DNA from: Phorcus lineatus
Lineage: Eukaryota > Mollusca > Gastropoda > Trochida > Trochidae
Reading direction: 5' to 3'
DNA length: 64,000 nucleotides
Assembly (NCBI GenBank): GCA_921293015.1
Contig: OV121087.1
Span: 3,856,501 to 3,920,500, forward strand
The notes beneath the pieces are model-generated. The model did no database searches. It was not told where the DNA came from and saw only the letters and a list, made by a program, of their open reading frames with translations. Positions 1 to 10,680 of this stretch are shown piece after piece. Every line of letters begins with the position of its first letter. Within the stretch, counting starts at the first letter, position 1. The position numbers were made by a program, and so were the translations under genes.

Positions 1-3
1 CTC

Positions 4-11
4 TGACGTCA
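4..11. promoter_or_regulatory. CRE-like palindrome TGACGTCA
   Basis: A perfect 8-bp cAMP-response-element palindrome lies at the left edge. Nothing gene-like is visible next to it, and what lies to its left is outside the window. An isolated 8-mer of this kind can occur by chance; function is inference only. Confidence 0.2.
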
Positions 12-229
12 CAGTGCCATCGATTATATCACAAGAATTCCAGTTTTAACCGTCTTGTAGTTTTACTGTAGGGCGTCGCTGACCTCTTCAAATTAATATA
101 TAACTGTTAAATGTAATAATTTTGAAAGACGAATATGAAAAGAAAGAATAAAGTTTCCCATATTTACAGATAATGCAAATATGTTTAATTGTGCTTCCGA
201 TGTCTCTATTAACTGTTTGCTAGATCAAA

Positions 230-335
230 CAGGTCTCCCCATGTTCAAGTAGAGGTGAGGTCTCCAACTGGATTCAAACCCAGGCCCTTGACATGAGTAC
301 CAGCCACCCAGTACACCACTGTGCTCAATCAATGC
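230..335 (-). mobile_element. tRNA-derived SINE head (fragment)
   Basis: Read on the minus strand this segment has the layout of an RNA polymerase III tRNA-like promoter: an A-box-like stretch with GAGCACAGTGGTGTACTGGG and, about 40 bases on, a B-box-like GGGTTTGAATCC. The arms do not fold into an intact cloverleaf, so it is not a tRNA gene. No clear SINE body or poly-A tail is seen on either side, so this is probably an old truncated copy. Confidence 0.45.
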
Positions 336-3060
336 TGTACATACTTATGAAATAGACTTTTTATAAGAACTGTCGGCTGGATTGTTTTACAGATGTTTAC
401 CACGTTTGAAGAAAATGCCACGTGTAGTTTTTCTGATATAATAGAATCAGCATTGAAAGCACAGAAGAAATAGGAGTAAGGTTCTATACATGTATGTAGT
501 TCCTAAAACATCTAAATGGATAATGACAGTTTCTATCTGTACACATTAATCGATCAATATGCTCTCTTACAGGAAATGGTTGTATGACAAAAAGTAGCAT
601 CTTTAGTCAACATAATGCGGAAGACTTCAGACGTATTATGGTTTCAACTATGTAAACAAAGTTCATTTCATTTCTAAATCTCTCATGTATCAGGTTAAAC
701 ATGAGGGGAAATATTGATTTTGTTCCACAATAAAACTGGACTGCTATCATGTTACTTTTACGGTGATATGATAGACGTTTGATATTTGTCTTTTTGATGT
801 GGCTGAGATTAATCAAGGCCTCCATTTAGCTGTAATTGACGGTGACAAAAGGGTCATGGATAATTATCTATTCAAAGGTAAATATTTTGATTGAAAGTTT
901 TTACAGTCGCTTATACGAGTACTGCAGTGGTCATATATAATGGAGATATAATTGTAATTACTTTTGTCTAGTAAGATATGTTCGGTCAAACCAAGAATGT
1001 ATTCTAAGGGTTTTTTTTAAAATGAGCACATGTCCTAAAATCCTACCCTATTTAACACTAATAGATTATCTAATGGAAGTTTTTAAGAGAAGTTATCGTA
1101 ACTTGATAACGAGAAACCAATTACGAAGGGAAATTGATTTGGTTATTTACACCCAATCAAAGATGACCATCGTCAAATATTTTTAGAAAATGATACAGCC
1201 CATTCAGTTTTTAACCTGTAGCAAATGAAATAAACGACAATGTTTAAGCATCATTGCCCCTTTCCTAAGCTATAAATTGCTTTTATTTGCTTTAAAAAAC
1301 CCACGATCATTTACCTAATTCCCTCTATGACACACAATAGTTTCATTGTTTACAATATAAATGAAAATTTTACTTCTACTTGGTCACAATCGCAAGTCTT
1401 ATTATTTGCATAGACTAATTACTAGGAACATGGTCAGCATTTACCCTCAATCTCGGACAGTTGGGTGATATTCAACTCTAAAATATTTCCCATTACAGAT
1501 ATAATGGGCCATTTTCAGATTTGCTTTCCTATTTTATGAGGATGCGACTATCTTACAATAGCTTAAATTTCGATGTTAGGATTCTCTTACTAATTGATAT
1601 GTCTGCAGTGTACATTAGGTTATCCTTGCTTCCAAAATATCATAAATGTATTCAAAGCAATGCAAGGATTCTGTTTTCAGTGCTGTTTTTACTGGTTTTT
1701 TTTATGGGTGTGTGTATAAGATTCATTTAGAATTGTTAGCGACTATCATTACAGACAACCCATTACAACAATCCGATTTTTTTCTTTGAACTAAGAACGA
1801 CAATTTTCTTACATAATTTGTGTTAAAATTGTTTTCTTGGAAATATAGTTAATGACCAGAACAGATTTAAAATATTTTATAGACTACAATCAAGGCCCTC
1901 TGTAAACATCTACACAATAACTAGTAATAAACCTTTTTCTTTTTATAATATTTTCTGCATTTTACATTTTCCTCATGAAAGGTAAGTTCACCTTTTGAAA
2001 AAAACACATTCTAAAGGCTTTAGTCAGCCAATCAGATAAACAAAACAGAAAGTGACCTCATGCGTCTTCCTTTACTGTTTAAGCTTAGAAATCACTAAAC
2101 TGAAAGAACTTACTCGCTTCCACATAGCCATTGATGTTATGACAGAGTTGTTCATCAAACATATTACTTTCAGTGGCATCTACTTTGTCCCAGACAGAAG
2201 AATGTCCACGATGAATGTTAGTTTATGTATTGCATAGTGGCAGGAAAAGTCATTTGGAACATACAGGATTATTCTACGACACTACTATTGATTATTCAGT
2301 GAAGATACATTTTTCTATTGTGTATTTTGTGTTTAATATGGCGGTGTGCTTTTTCAGTGGAATTTATTTAAAGGAAGTTTTAATAGATATTACATATGAA
2401 ACCGTCGGCGGTGTTTTTTTCGCAAAATTTTCAAAATAAATTGATTTCGTAATTTTGTCAAAAAGGCTCTAGAATTGTAGAGACATTGTTCATAGAATTA
2501 ACTTATATTCTAACATCAATATCTTTATACGAGAACTTTTTAAAATCTTAAACATAACGTTTACCATTACATTCTTACAATAAGAAGCTTGAAAGTAACT
2601 TGTTATCCAATGTCTGTGGTCCTTCATAGTAAAGAGGCATTGACTAAATCGAGGTAAGTTGTCATAAAATCTCTGACAGACTTCTTTTCCAGATGAAATG
2701 TCCCTCTGTTTGGTCATGTAATGCATCAAAAATGGAACAGTTACATTTTTAAGAGTGGAATATCAGTACACATTTGTAAACTTTTACTACACATGTGTAC
2801 TTTCAATCTCGACTGAACAATATCAACGCCACGCCATGCTAGTTTAATTGACATTTGAAATGTTATCTAAAAACATAATAAAAATAACAAAATCATAAAA
2901 CATAGCCCACAAACCAAAAAGACAAAAAGTGATTCGGAAGTTACTATTTATTTTCACTATTACATGTTTTTCAATAAGTTATGTTTTATCATAAAGTATC
3001 TATCATACTGAATATGCAATCAGATATTACATATAACAAGATACCTCCCATTTAGAAATG
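336..3060. other. No gene or element recognised
   Basis: AT-rich sequence with only short open frames in all six frames. None has splice signals, cysteine patterns or domain motifs that I recognise. Isolated T runs occur, for example near 1010-1018. Probably intergenic or intronic. Confidence 0.5.
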
Positions 3061-3074
3061 GTGATGCAATTCAG

Positions 3075-3524
3075 TTTTCATGTCATCAAGTGAGATAGAG
3101 GACCAATCATTTTTACTTCATCGATTAATTCTTCCAGGGGTCTTGTTATCAAAACATGGTCCTGAGGATAAAATTTTGCATCTTGCAGGGGCTTGCTCAT
3201 GTGAAGAACTTCTATCGGTAATGTGTATACTTAAACTTATGCCCAGTGTCTCAGTTGTGCGTCTAATGGCCACACGTCTGTATGGAAGCATCATGTCGTG
3301 AACTGCATCAACTTAAATATCACTTGTGATGATTCTTTGTAATCCGCCACGTTAAATTCAGCAGCCCACTTGGCATATGTAGGGAATGCAAGAGAGTCAT
3401 CACCTAATGTATCCACTCTGTTTTCATGGATTTCCTTTTCAAACATTCTTTTCCTGAACAAATACTTGATGACTGCACGCTTTTCAACATCATTCATTTT
3501 CCCAGTTTCTTCTCCCCTATTCAC
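3075..3524 (-). pseudogene. Mariner-type transposase relic
   Basis: The minus strand encodes the N-terminal half of a mariner/Tc1-superfamily transposase in broken pieces. The first frame (3524 down to about 3310) contains the first helix-turn-helix, with EKRAVIKYLF, then KEIHENRVDTLGDD and YAKWAAEF, matching the order and spacing usual in mariner transposases (IK.LF, KEIHE.., LGD.APS..TV..W..EF). A frameshift near 3310 moves the reading to a second frame with DAVHDMML, RRVAIRRTTETLGIS, the usual second DNA-binding segment (VH..VL..RRV....IAE.LGIS). A further shift gives LHMSK, the motif that normally precedes ARWVPR. No catalytic DDD/DDE domain follows, and no terminal inverted repeats were located. 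With at least two frameshifts the copy is dead. Confidence 0.75.
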
Positions 3525-4848
3525 TTTGGGACTCTTGTCTACTACTCTATGGACGGTTGCAATAACTTGTTACTAGCTTTCCAGGTTTATATATCATTTA
3601 GAGCTAGTGGATTGTTACGTCATGCTTAGTTAAACATACTGGCAGGATAATCCTTGAGAATTTCTACACGGTAAAAGTCTTCGTATTTGCCCATTAAAGT
3701 TCACTTAGTTTGGTTAGAATTACAATTAGTGAGATGACCAAGCGCATGTGTGTTACCGATTGCCCTGTAAGGAATCTCTTGTGTATTTTTCGCCATAAAT
3801 TTGGCCATTTTGTTGAAGGTTTTTCAGAGTACCATCAGGCTATGTTACAAACTGTCAATTGCTGATTACACATTTCTTGTAGTGGAAAAGAACTGTCTCA
3901 CTTAGGCCTTAGAGAAGAAGTGATGAGCCGGATGTGCCCTTCAACTCATGTCAATATTCGCGGCTTGTAATGGGTATCATTTTGTTCATTTTCAACGTGT
4001 CTCGTTTGGAAGCTGTCTTCTTGGTTGTGGCAAAGCCTTCACCAAGCAGAAAAAAACTATCTTACGTGGTCTCTACTCTCTCTCTTACTAATTTTTTTTA
4101 CAAAGAATTTGACTGAAAATTTTCTTTCCATCTCAAACCTTCTAATCCTTAGATTCTATGTAGCTTTCATAAGGGTTTAATAATGTTAGCTGTAGTTGTC
4201 TGAAAACTTGACATGTGAGTAGAAAAACCACTCAATGATTAATCACAACCATGGCTGTGAGATTGAGAAAGAACTTGTAATCAGATTGAGTTGAATCACA
4301 CACATAATTTCGTTTCATTTCGTTTAGTTACTTATATATTTCGGTACGAATAGATTTAAAAAAGTTAGTTTAAAGGTGTGAAAAAAACACGGTTTCAAAT
4401 TATAAACTTGAGATATCTATAACTAGTTTAAGTTTCTGTCCGGAATTCAAACCACTCCTTGGTTTATTTCTTTGTTCTATGTAAATAAAAAATAATGTCG
4501 AAATAAATATTTAATTCGTTCCTTCAAGCACATTTGCTCAAAGGGTATTTTTACTGAATTGTAAGTTCTTCACTGAAGGTCCTGTTTCAGTCTATAAATG
4601 GTTTACATGGTTGTGTATAGGGTATTTCGATTCAGCGGAAATATTATGTACAAATAAAAAAGGATACAATAGTTACGAACAGGACGATAATCAAGATACA
4701 AATTAACATAATGAATATGATTCTTGTTAAAACCATAAAACAAACCAAAAAGGTAAGTAGCAGGAATCAGTCACATTTTTATTCAACTTATTCTTGATAT
4801 TAATGCAGGACCTATTTTATTAAAATAATTAAATAAAATAAGTAATTA
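3525..4848. other. No gene recognised
   Basis: AT-rich sequence flanking the transposase relic. The minus strand between about 3640 and 3960 has slightly more codon-like composition with several stops, and could be a decayed part of the same or another transposon. I found no domain motif there. Confidence 0.4.
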
Positions 4849-4920
4849 TTCCTGAAAAGCGTCTGGGGACCTTAAAGTGTGACATTGTGACATTATTACC
4901 CAAGGTTATCAAATCATGTC
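4849..4920 (+). repeat. Direct repeat, copy 1 (flanks GAT microsatellite)
   Basis: About 72 bases beginning CCTGAAAAGCGTCTGGGGAC recur at 5187-5268 with about 80% identity and small indels, 340 bases downstream, in the same orientation. The pair brackets a GAT microsatellite. It may be an old local duplication or two copies of a dispersed repeat. Confidence 0.7.
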
Positions 4921-5119
4921 TGCGATATCTGCATATCAGCGCCTCATCAACATACCAATTGTGAAATGAAACTGACCGAGGAGTCACTCAAAATAGACAA
5001 TATTATTAACTATTAATCCCAAACCTTCAGTAAATAAACACTTCTCACTCTTTTTGTATATACTCTTACTTTCCTTTGATGTAATCAACATCTAATCTCC
5101 AACAAAGGAGAAAATAAAT

Positions 5120-5157
5120 ATGATGATGATGATGGTGATGATGATGATGATGATGAT
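5120..5157. repeat. (GAT)n microsatellite
   Basis: Twelve to thirteen ATG/GAT triplets with one GGT interruption. It lies between the two copies of the 4849/5187 direct repeat. Confidence 0.95.
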
Positions 5158-5186
5158 AAAGAACCACAGTTAAAAGATATTGGAAG

Positions 5187-5268
5187 TTCCAGAAAAGCGT
5201 CTTGGGACCTTAAAGTATGACCTTATGAAATTATCTGACATTATTACCCAATGTTATCAAAACATCAT
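5187..5268 (+). repeat. Direct repeat, copy 2
   Basis: Second copy of the 4849-4920 repeat (CCAGAAAAGCGTCTTGGGAC, later ACATTATTACCCAATGTTATCAA). It carries a short insertion relative to copy 1 around the repeated GACATT motif. Confidence 0.7.
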
Positions 5269-5650
5269 TTGCATCAATTAAAAAGTTTAAAAGGATTGTC
5301 AGTCTATGACCTATTAGTACTAAGGACGAAAACTCTTAAATCAAAGGAAGAATTCGAAGTTGGGTTCGTAAATTCTTTTGAACATTTTTTGGCTGTGAAT
5401 TAACCTTAAAATGTTTCCATTAATATAGAATGTATGCAGGATTTTCATTAGAAGTAAGAGAAGCGCCCAGATATAGGGTGACGTATATCTGACGGTGACG
5501 TATATCTACGGCAGATTTTGTTAAATAAATCTTGGAAGATACATTGAAATACATTGAAATAAGGCCTAGCCATTCGGTATACCAATTGATCATATACCAT
5601 TGAAAAGATGTTTTCATCTGAAATACGTGTAGGATATGGTTCGAAAAATT

Positions 5651-5725
5651 CTCCATTAGTTTGGCACGAGGGAGTCGTCCAAGGCCGTTAGGCCGTGGAC
5701 GAGCCCGCGTGCCAAACTAATGGAG
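5651..5725. repeat. Near-perfect hairpin with GTTA loop
   Basis: Outer arms of 18 bases (CTCCATTAGTTTGGCACG and its exact reverse complement, 5651-5668 and 5708-5725) enclose a GC-rich inner stem of about 13 bases, 11 of them paired, closing on a GTTA loop at 5687-5690. Weaker pairing continues outside (GATATGGT before, ACCATATC after). Composition is much richer in GC than the surroundings. This looks like a foldback or MITE-like insertion. A structured RNA is an alternative that the sequence alone cannot exclude. Confidence 0.8.
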
Positions 5726-5765
5726 ACTTATGAGGACCATATCTTACTTAAAACTAAGTCACTAT

Positions 5766-6015
5766 TAACTATTGGAGGCCGCTACCCACTGTCATAATTA
5801 TGTTAACTAACATAACTTAGTGTCAAAACCCTTCGAATTCATTAAAAAAAACTTTTTTATTTTGCTTTCAAGTAAAATTTAATGTGTTTATGTTTCCTTA
5901 TAGATGTATTTACCATAAAAAATTGGCAGCCCATAAATAAACTATTGGAGGTTTGACATTAGTTGAAAACTATTGGAGAATATCTTCACTTTTTTTATGT
6001 CTATTGGAGACAATA
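5766..6015 (+). repeat. Scattered CTATTGGAG motif, four copies
   Basis: The nonamer CTATTGGAG occurs at about 5768, 5941, 5969 and 6000, next to the 5651-5725 hairpin. Spacing is irregular, so this is not a simple tandem repeat. It could be degenerate internal repeats of the same mobile element or protein-binding sites. Confidence 0.45.
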
Positions 6016-6232
6016 TAGGGGCACGATGGAACTAATGTTTACACAACTTAGTTTTAATGTTTGGATAGGCGGAAAACGAGGAACGGAGGAAAAGATGAAA
6101 GTATAACGCCATGACATTAGGGTTAACAAGATAAAATCCTCGTAAAAAGACTGTTATTACTCTCCCGTTGAAGATACCGCCGTTTGATAAATCTACAAAG
6201 TTATTTGATATAAGTCAGCGAGTAATAAATAA

Positions 6233-6373
6233 AATACTAAACGACGTCCCGTATAATTACATTTTTATGAAACTCGTGAATGGTATCGCTATCTAACTCG
6301 CTTTCGCTCGTTAAATACCAAACCACACACTCGTTTCATAAATATGTTATTAAACGGGACGTCGTTTAGTATT
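6233..6373. mobile_element. MITE-like element with long terminal inverted repeats
   Basis: AATACTAAACGACGTCCCGT (6233-6252) pairs exactly with ACGGGACGTCGTTTAGTATT (6354-6373). The inverted arms extend with mismatches to about 46 bases on each side (ATTTTTATGAAACTCGTG against CACTCGTTTCATAAAT). The middle contains CTCGCTTTCGCTCGTTAAATACC. It has no coding capacity, as expected for a non-autonomous DNA transposon. I could not define the target-site duplication. Confidence 0.75.
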
Positions 6374-6411
6374 CTCTATATCATTATATATATACAATCA
6401 TGGTCAGTAGC

Positions 6412-6610
6412 TGGGGATGGATATATGGCTCAGTTGACAGAGCGTCCGCTCATCATGGGAAGCCGGAGTTTGACTACCGGTCGCGTCACACCACAAGAAG
6501 TTAAAAGATGAGAGATGTTGCTTTCCATCTTGACGCTCTGTAAGGAAAGAACATCGCTTAGAATGACGCTGCATAGTTGCTGCCGGTTCCATGTGCCCAC
6601 AATGAATTTC
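6412..6610 (+). mobile_element. tRNA-derived SINE
   Basis: The head has a textbook A box (ATGGCTCAGTTGACAGAGCG) followed after about 30 bases by a degenerate B box (GGAGTTTGACTACC). The body then reads CGCGTCACACCA, AAGTTAAAAGATGAGAGATG and so on, the arrangement of a SINE family that is frequent in bivalves and gastropods (from memory of the family, not a search). No A-rich tail is clear. The minus-strand frames across it are by-products. Confidence 0.7.
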
Positions 6611-7377
6611 CAAACATTCAATGTAAAACAGACAATACATTTTCTGTATTACTGTGTAAACGAATAATGCAAATAAACAATGTGTTATTATATACATTAT
6701 TGTTACACACTTGTACCATTGATCTTAGTTTGTGTAATATCTGTTTGCCCCGAAAACATAAATACATAATATAATGAACATTATACTTGTTAAGTTTTAT
6801 TGGCTGTAATGATGTGGAAGCTGTAAAATCAGTTTAATAACATTCTGTTCATTCTGGGTTATTGCCACATAGCTAACATTGAAATCGTGGATAAATTTTC
6901 GCATTTAACGTTTGCCTATTGTACGGATAAAGCGAAGCAAATTCACTTAATCGCTTCATATGTTATAAGTCAATAACAACATTTGAAATGAGAAAACTCC
7001 AACTACTTTCGTATTTATCGGGAAAAGTAAGTGTTTAGTTTTTCTATCAATGGTATTTCTGGCTAATCATTAATCACAACTCATTAGAGTCATTTAACAG
7101 TGCATCTTCCCTCATTTATGACTGTAATTGATATCAATTTTGAAATCATGATATGATAATGTTATTGAAACAGTAGACCAAGCCTAAACATGAAACATTA
7201 ATGTTTCCATAAACTGTAGTTTAAATGCGAGTTCTTTTATGGAAAAAATATGATAAAACGGCCTCCTGGCGTACATGTTAATCTGAGCATCAGCATGGTG
7301 ATAGGACTATCCGTAAGTCTAAAGTGCAAATTGTTCACGACAGAACCCCTTAGTTGGTCATTACAGGCAGTGCTCAA
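6611..7377. other. AT-rich spacer upstream of the 7.5-kb exon
   Basis: No coding signal, RNA gene or mobile element recognised. Base composition changes to more GC-rich sequence at about 7370, where the putative first exon begins. Confidence 0.5.
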
Positions 7378-7571
7378 CGGTGGGTAGTCGTGTCACATGA
7401 CGTCGTGTCCCCAGCAGTGGGTCGAGTTGGAGCTGTTTACAACACGTGTGTGGTGACTGAAAGAGTCGAGGTCTGCTCAGGAGACAGCCAGTGGATCAAT
7501 CGAGGGATTTCCTCTGTACGTGTGTAAGTTGGAATGAGGTAAATCGCCAAGGTACACGGACTGTCATAGTC
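7378..7571 (+). promoter_or_regulatory. Putative promoter-proximal region and 5' UTR
   Basis: GC- and CpG-richer than the surroundings. It contains a half-consensus CRE (TGACGTCG near 7398) and an E-box CACGTG near 7443. The frame used by the following exon has a TGA at 7458-7460 and no ATG between that stop and 7572, which supports this being untranslated leader. No TATA box is evident, and the transcription start cannot be fixed from sequence. Confidence 0.4.
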
Positions 7572-7883
7572 ATGTCAATGTTGACACGGGCTGGAACTTT
7601 GGTCCGAAAGCACCGGCGACGATTTGGGAGTATAAAAGGTGCACCTCGGCGACGCTCTGCACCAACGGTGCTTCAAAGGTCAGCTAATTCAAGACTTCTT
7701 ACTGCAAGAGAGGAGAAACTTGCAAGACTTTCTATTGCATCGGAAGCTTCTAACCGGAGCAATGCGGAATCTTCGCCCTCCAAGAGTGTTTCTTTTAATA
7801 TGGATAACATTGAAAACGGGAGATATGGATCAGTGCCAAACTCGCCACTGCGCCTACATCAAACTAAAGTCGTTATTGTGCAG
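7572..7883 (+). CDS. First coding exon of an unidentified protein (partial)
   Basis: A 104-codon exon opens at ATG 7572 (G at -3; a second in-frame ATG follows at 7578) and ends exactly at a strong donor, CAG|GTGAGTG, in phase 0. The same frame would otherwise run into intron sequence and stop at about 7961. The peptide begins MSMLTRAGTLVRKHRRR. It is rich in Arg, Ser, Asn and Ala, has no signal peptide or membrane segment, and looks disordered. Visible short motifs are the basic cluster RKHRRR (possible nuclear or phosphoinositide-binding signal), PRRRSAP (possible PKA/14-3-3 site) and KSVSF, which fits the RVxF docking consensus for protein phosphatase 1. I do not recognise the family. It is probably an N-terminal, possibly alternative, first exon of a cytoplasmic signalling or scaffold protein whose other exons lie far downstream. 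GC content and frame are clearly more coding-like than any other frame in the window. Confidence 0.75.
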
Positions 7884-10241
7884 GTGAGTGAGGTTTTCGT
7901 GAATCGATACTACTGCCAATTGAGAGCTCTCGGTGTTGTAAAGATTGTTGTCTTTAAATGAAGAGACTTTGCTTTTTTTACAGATTGGATTTTTACCGTT
8001 GCGGCACATTTTGGAAAAGTGGAGTTAGCATTTGACTTTCTTGTTTTGTTTGTTTGTTTGATATAGTGATCTTTATATTTTGTTGCAGACTGATAATTTG
8101 AAACAAATGAAACGGTTCAAACTTACATTACTCAGAAACAAGACATACATGAACATCATAAGATAAAACTATCATACCTTTATGTACTGCTTTATCTGAA
8201 CGAATCTGACATTTTAAAGCCAGTGGACATTATCCGTCTTTGGAATTTGACCTCGTACTAAATTTACTTTTAAAAAACAATAACGAGCTTACAACAAAGA
8301 AACACGATGCTATTTATACGCTTTTAAAAATAAAACTACACGTAATCAAAGCCTTCCAATCAGCAAATAAAATAACTAGAGCCCTGAATGGTAAAGGTAT
8401 ATTATACATTTTCTTAAAGGGTAACCTTTACTCAAATCGGAGCATAAATATCGTTTTCATTATTGTCATGTTAACGGTGGAATAACGTCAATGTAATGCT
8501 GAAAAAATCTGAATATCGGAGCTTCCCTATGTTTGTTTTTAAAGATATTACAATCTTTTTTCACCTATGATGTACACATTAAATATGTTTGAAATTTGTC
8601 CTAATTCTTAGATATAATTGAACATGATTTTTTTCAGACAGCTGACAATTTAAGTAATAGTGTCTTTTCTTGATAATTTCCAATTAAAGGTTAGTATATA
8701 CAACGGTTACCTGAGTTTATCACGGAACGTGTTTCTTTACCTAAAGATATTGAATAGCAATAACTGCAAAAATATTGCAAAAAGAATCAAACATCTGTAA
8801 TATGCACCATGATGATTGCCACTATTGCTGCAATCTTGAATTGAAATGATCCGACAAAAGCAAATTTCAACATTGAATATTGATTTGTACGTTTGCCTTG
8901 TTTTGCCCTTGAATGTATCTCTCTATGTTCTTATCAGAAATGCTTTGAATGTCATAACCAGCAATACCCTGTGATGAAGTATCCCTATTTCCTGAAAAAT
9001 ATGGTATGTCTGACAAATCGTTTTGATCACACAAAAAGGAATGGCTCCGTTATAGGGACAATAACTCTTACAAGAGTGATTTGGCTTGTGTTTTATCATG
9101 GATTACCGACTTGCAGCTGTTATATCATCCAAAGAGTGTCATCGATCGTTTGATTCGGGCAATCTAAATGATGAATTTTTCCATTTATGCCGTCGAATAC
9201 ACATAAACATCAAATGTTAATAAAGACAAAATCGCATGCTTTTATTTTTTCTACGTTTGACAGCTAATGGGGTTGAGCCGCGGTGATTAGGTTTGGACGT
9301 TTGTATCTCCTGTTATTCATTATCCCAACACACATTAACATCACATGTGTATAGTGCAAGGGTTTTACATACATCTTACTTCAAGAGCTGCAAGCTTGTA
9401 ATAGACCTCAAACCATCGATAATCAGTAACAGTCAAGTTTCTATTGTGTTAATTGCATGGAATCAAGGTTGAATCTGAGGTTATCATTGACTGAATCTGC
9501 TTTCCTTTAACTGCGTAAGTTTGTAATGCATTGTAAACGTTAACAACATGAATTTTAATATTTTGCATCGAAAACTGACAGTTTCTATGAAAGAAGTTTC
9601 CGTTTCACTTCCTGTTGGACACAAACTATCCTGGCCTGTGAATGGACCATTGAGGAGCTCTTCACATTGTACAAAAGAGCACATGAAAGACGGACCAATT
9701 GATTCCATGTATGTGTCCTGTTACAACGGTTTTGCTATGTTAAATCCATCCTCTGGAGACTTGTAATTGTCCTGTGTAATGTTACATTCTCAATCTTCCT
9801 TTGTAATTAGCTTCTATTCAACGCCGCTTCTATGACACAAAAGGTCACGTCCGAGCCTGAATATTAAACCCATCACCTGATAAAAACGTTGAAGGTATTA
9901 ATTTATCGTTTTCAGAGTATTGTGTATTTCTACGTTTCAAATGTATGAGGTAAAGTAATTCGTCATCCATATTAATCTTAGTGAATGCGATTACTGTGAG
10001 GACTAGCAGTAGTGGTCATTACCTACCAGAACACGTTGATAGTCCCACTGTTATCTATGTCTGCAGATCCACTCCACTCGTCATTTTCTGTTCAACAAGG
10101 CAGCCCAACAGGACTCAGATGGTCTATTCGCGAACACTGTTAAATGTTACTGTAGCTTAAATCTCGGAACATTATCAGTTTGTCTGGTGTTGTTTTAACT
10201 GGTTTGTCCTCAGATGATTAGATTAATGTACCCTGTGATAA
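7884..10241 (+). other. Putative intron 1, no further exon seen
   Basis: Follows the donor at 7884. AT-rich, with a TTTG-type simple run near 8045-8062. Open frames at 8893-9153 and 9548-9766 have no convincing acceptor/donor pairs or motifs, and the second is open on both strands. Confidence 0.4.
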
Positions 10242-10276
10242 GGCAGGGAGGGAGAGGAGGGGGCGGGGAAGGGGGG
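10242..10276 (+). repeat. G-rich tract, potential G-quadruplex
   Basis: Successive G runs (GGG, GGG, GG, GGGGG, GGGG, GGGGGG) separated by one to three bases satisfy the usual four-run quadruplex pattern on the plus strand. It lies in otherwise AT-rich DNA. Confidence 0.75.
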
Positions 10277-10430
10277 TTTGAATCTCCCCTTCCTGTTTTG
10301 GAATTTTTTACGACCAGAAAATGAACGACCCCAAATGGTAACGCCATGTATGTAAGACTATGTTTAGACGCAGAAATATTTCCACCATTTAACTGGAAAT
10401 ATATCATGTTTTAATTTAATATTTATGTAT

Positions 10431-10525
10431 GTGCGTGTGTTGTTGTGGATGCGTGTGTATGGGTGTGTGTGTGTGGGTGTGTGCATGTGTGTGTGTGGCT
10501 GTGATGGTGTACTTGTGTGTATGCC
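10431..10525. repeat. Degenerate (TG)n microsatellite
   Basis: About 95 bases of TG dinucleotides interrupted by GC, TA, GG and TT. The frame it creates is an artefact. Confidence 0.9.
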
Positions 10526-10657
10526 CTTTTGTATTCTTTTATAGATTTATTGTGACTCCGTGTCTCGTAGGCCAAAACATTGTGATATTATATGATTTTA
10601 TACCTTCATTGGTACTTTAATGTAACTTTCAGCATGTGACACGTTAATAAAATATAT

Positions 10658-10680
10658 TTCTTCTTCTTCTTCTTTCTTCT
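10658..10680. repeat. (TTC)n microsatellite
   Basis: Seven TTC/TCT triplets with one T insertion. On the minus strand they produce the run of Glu codons inside a chance open frame. Confidence 0.9.

Noticed and set aside
230-335. A functional tRNA gene
   Set aside because: A- and B-box-like elements are present, but the acceptor and anticodon stems do not pair; better explained as a SINE head. The same holds at 6412, 30990, 31250, 49420 and 50650.
3640-3960. Second transposase relic on the minus strand
   Set aside because: Some codon-like composition but multiple stops and no recognisable motif.
7491-7961. A longer 156-codon open frame starting at GTG 7491 and running past 7883
   Set aside because: Eukaryotic context: no ATG before 7572, an in-frame TGA at 7458, and a strong donor at 7884 make the 7572-7883 exon the better model.
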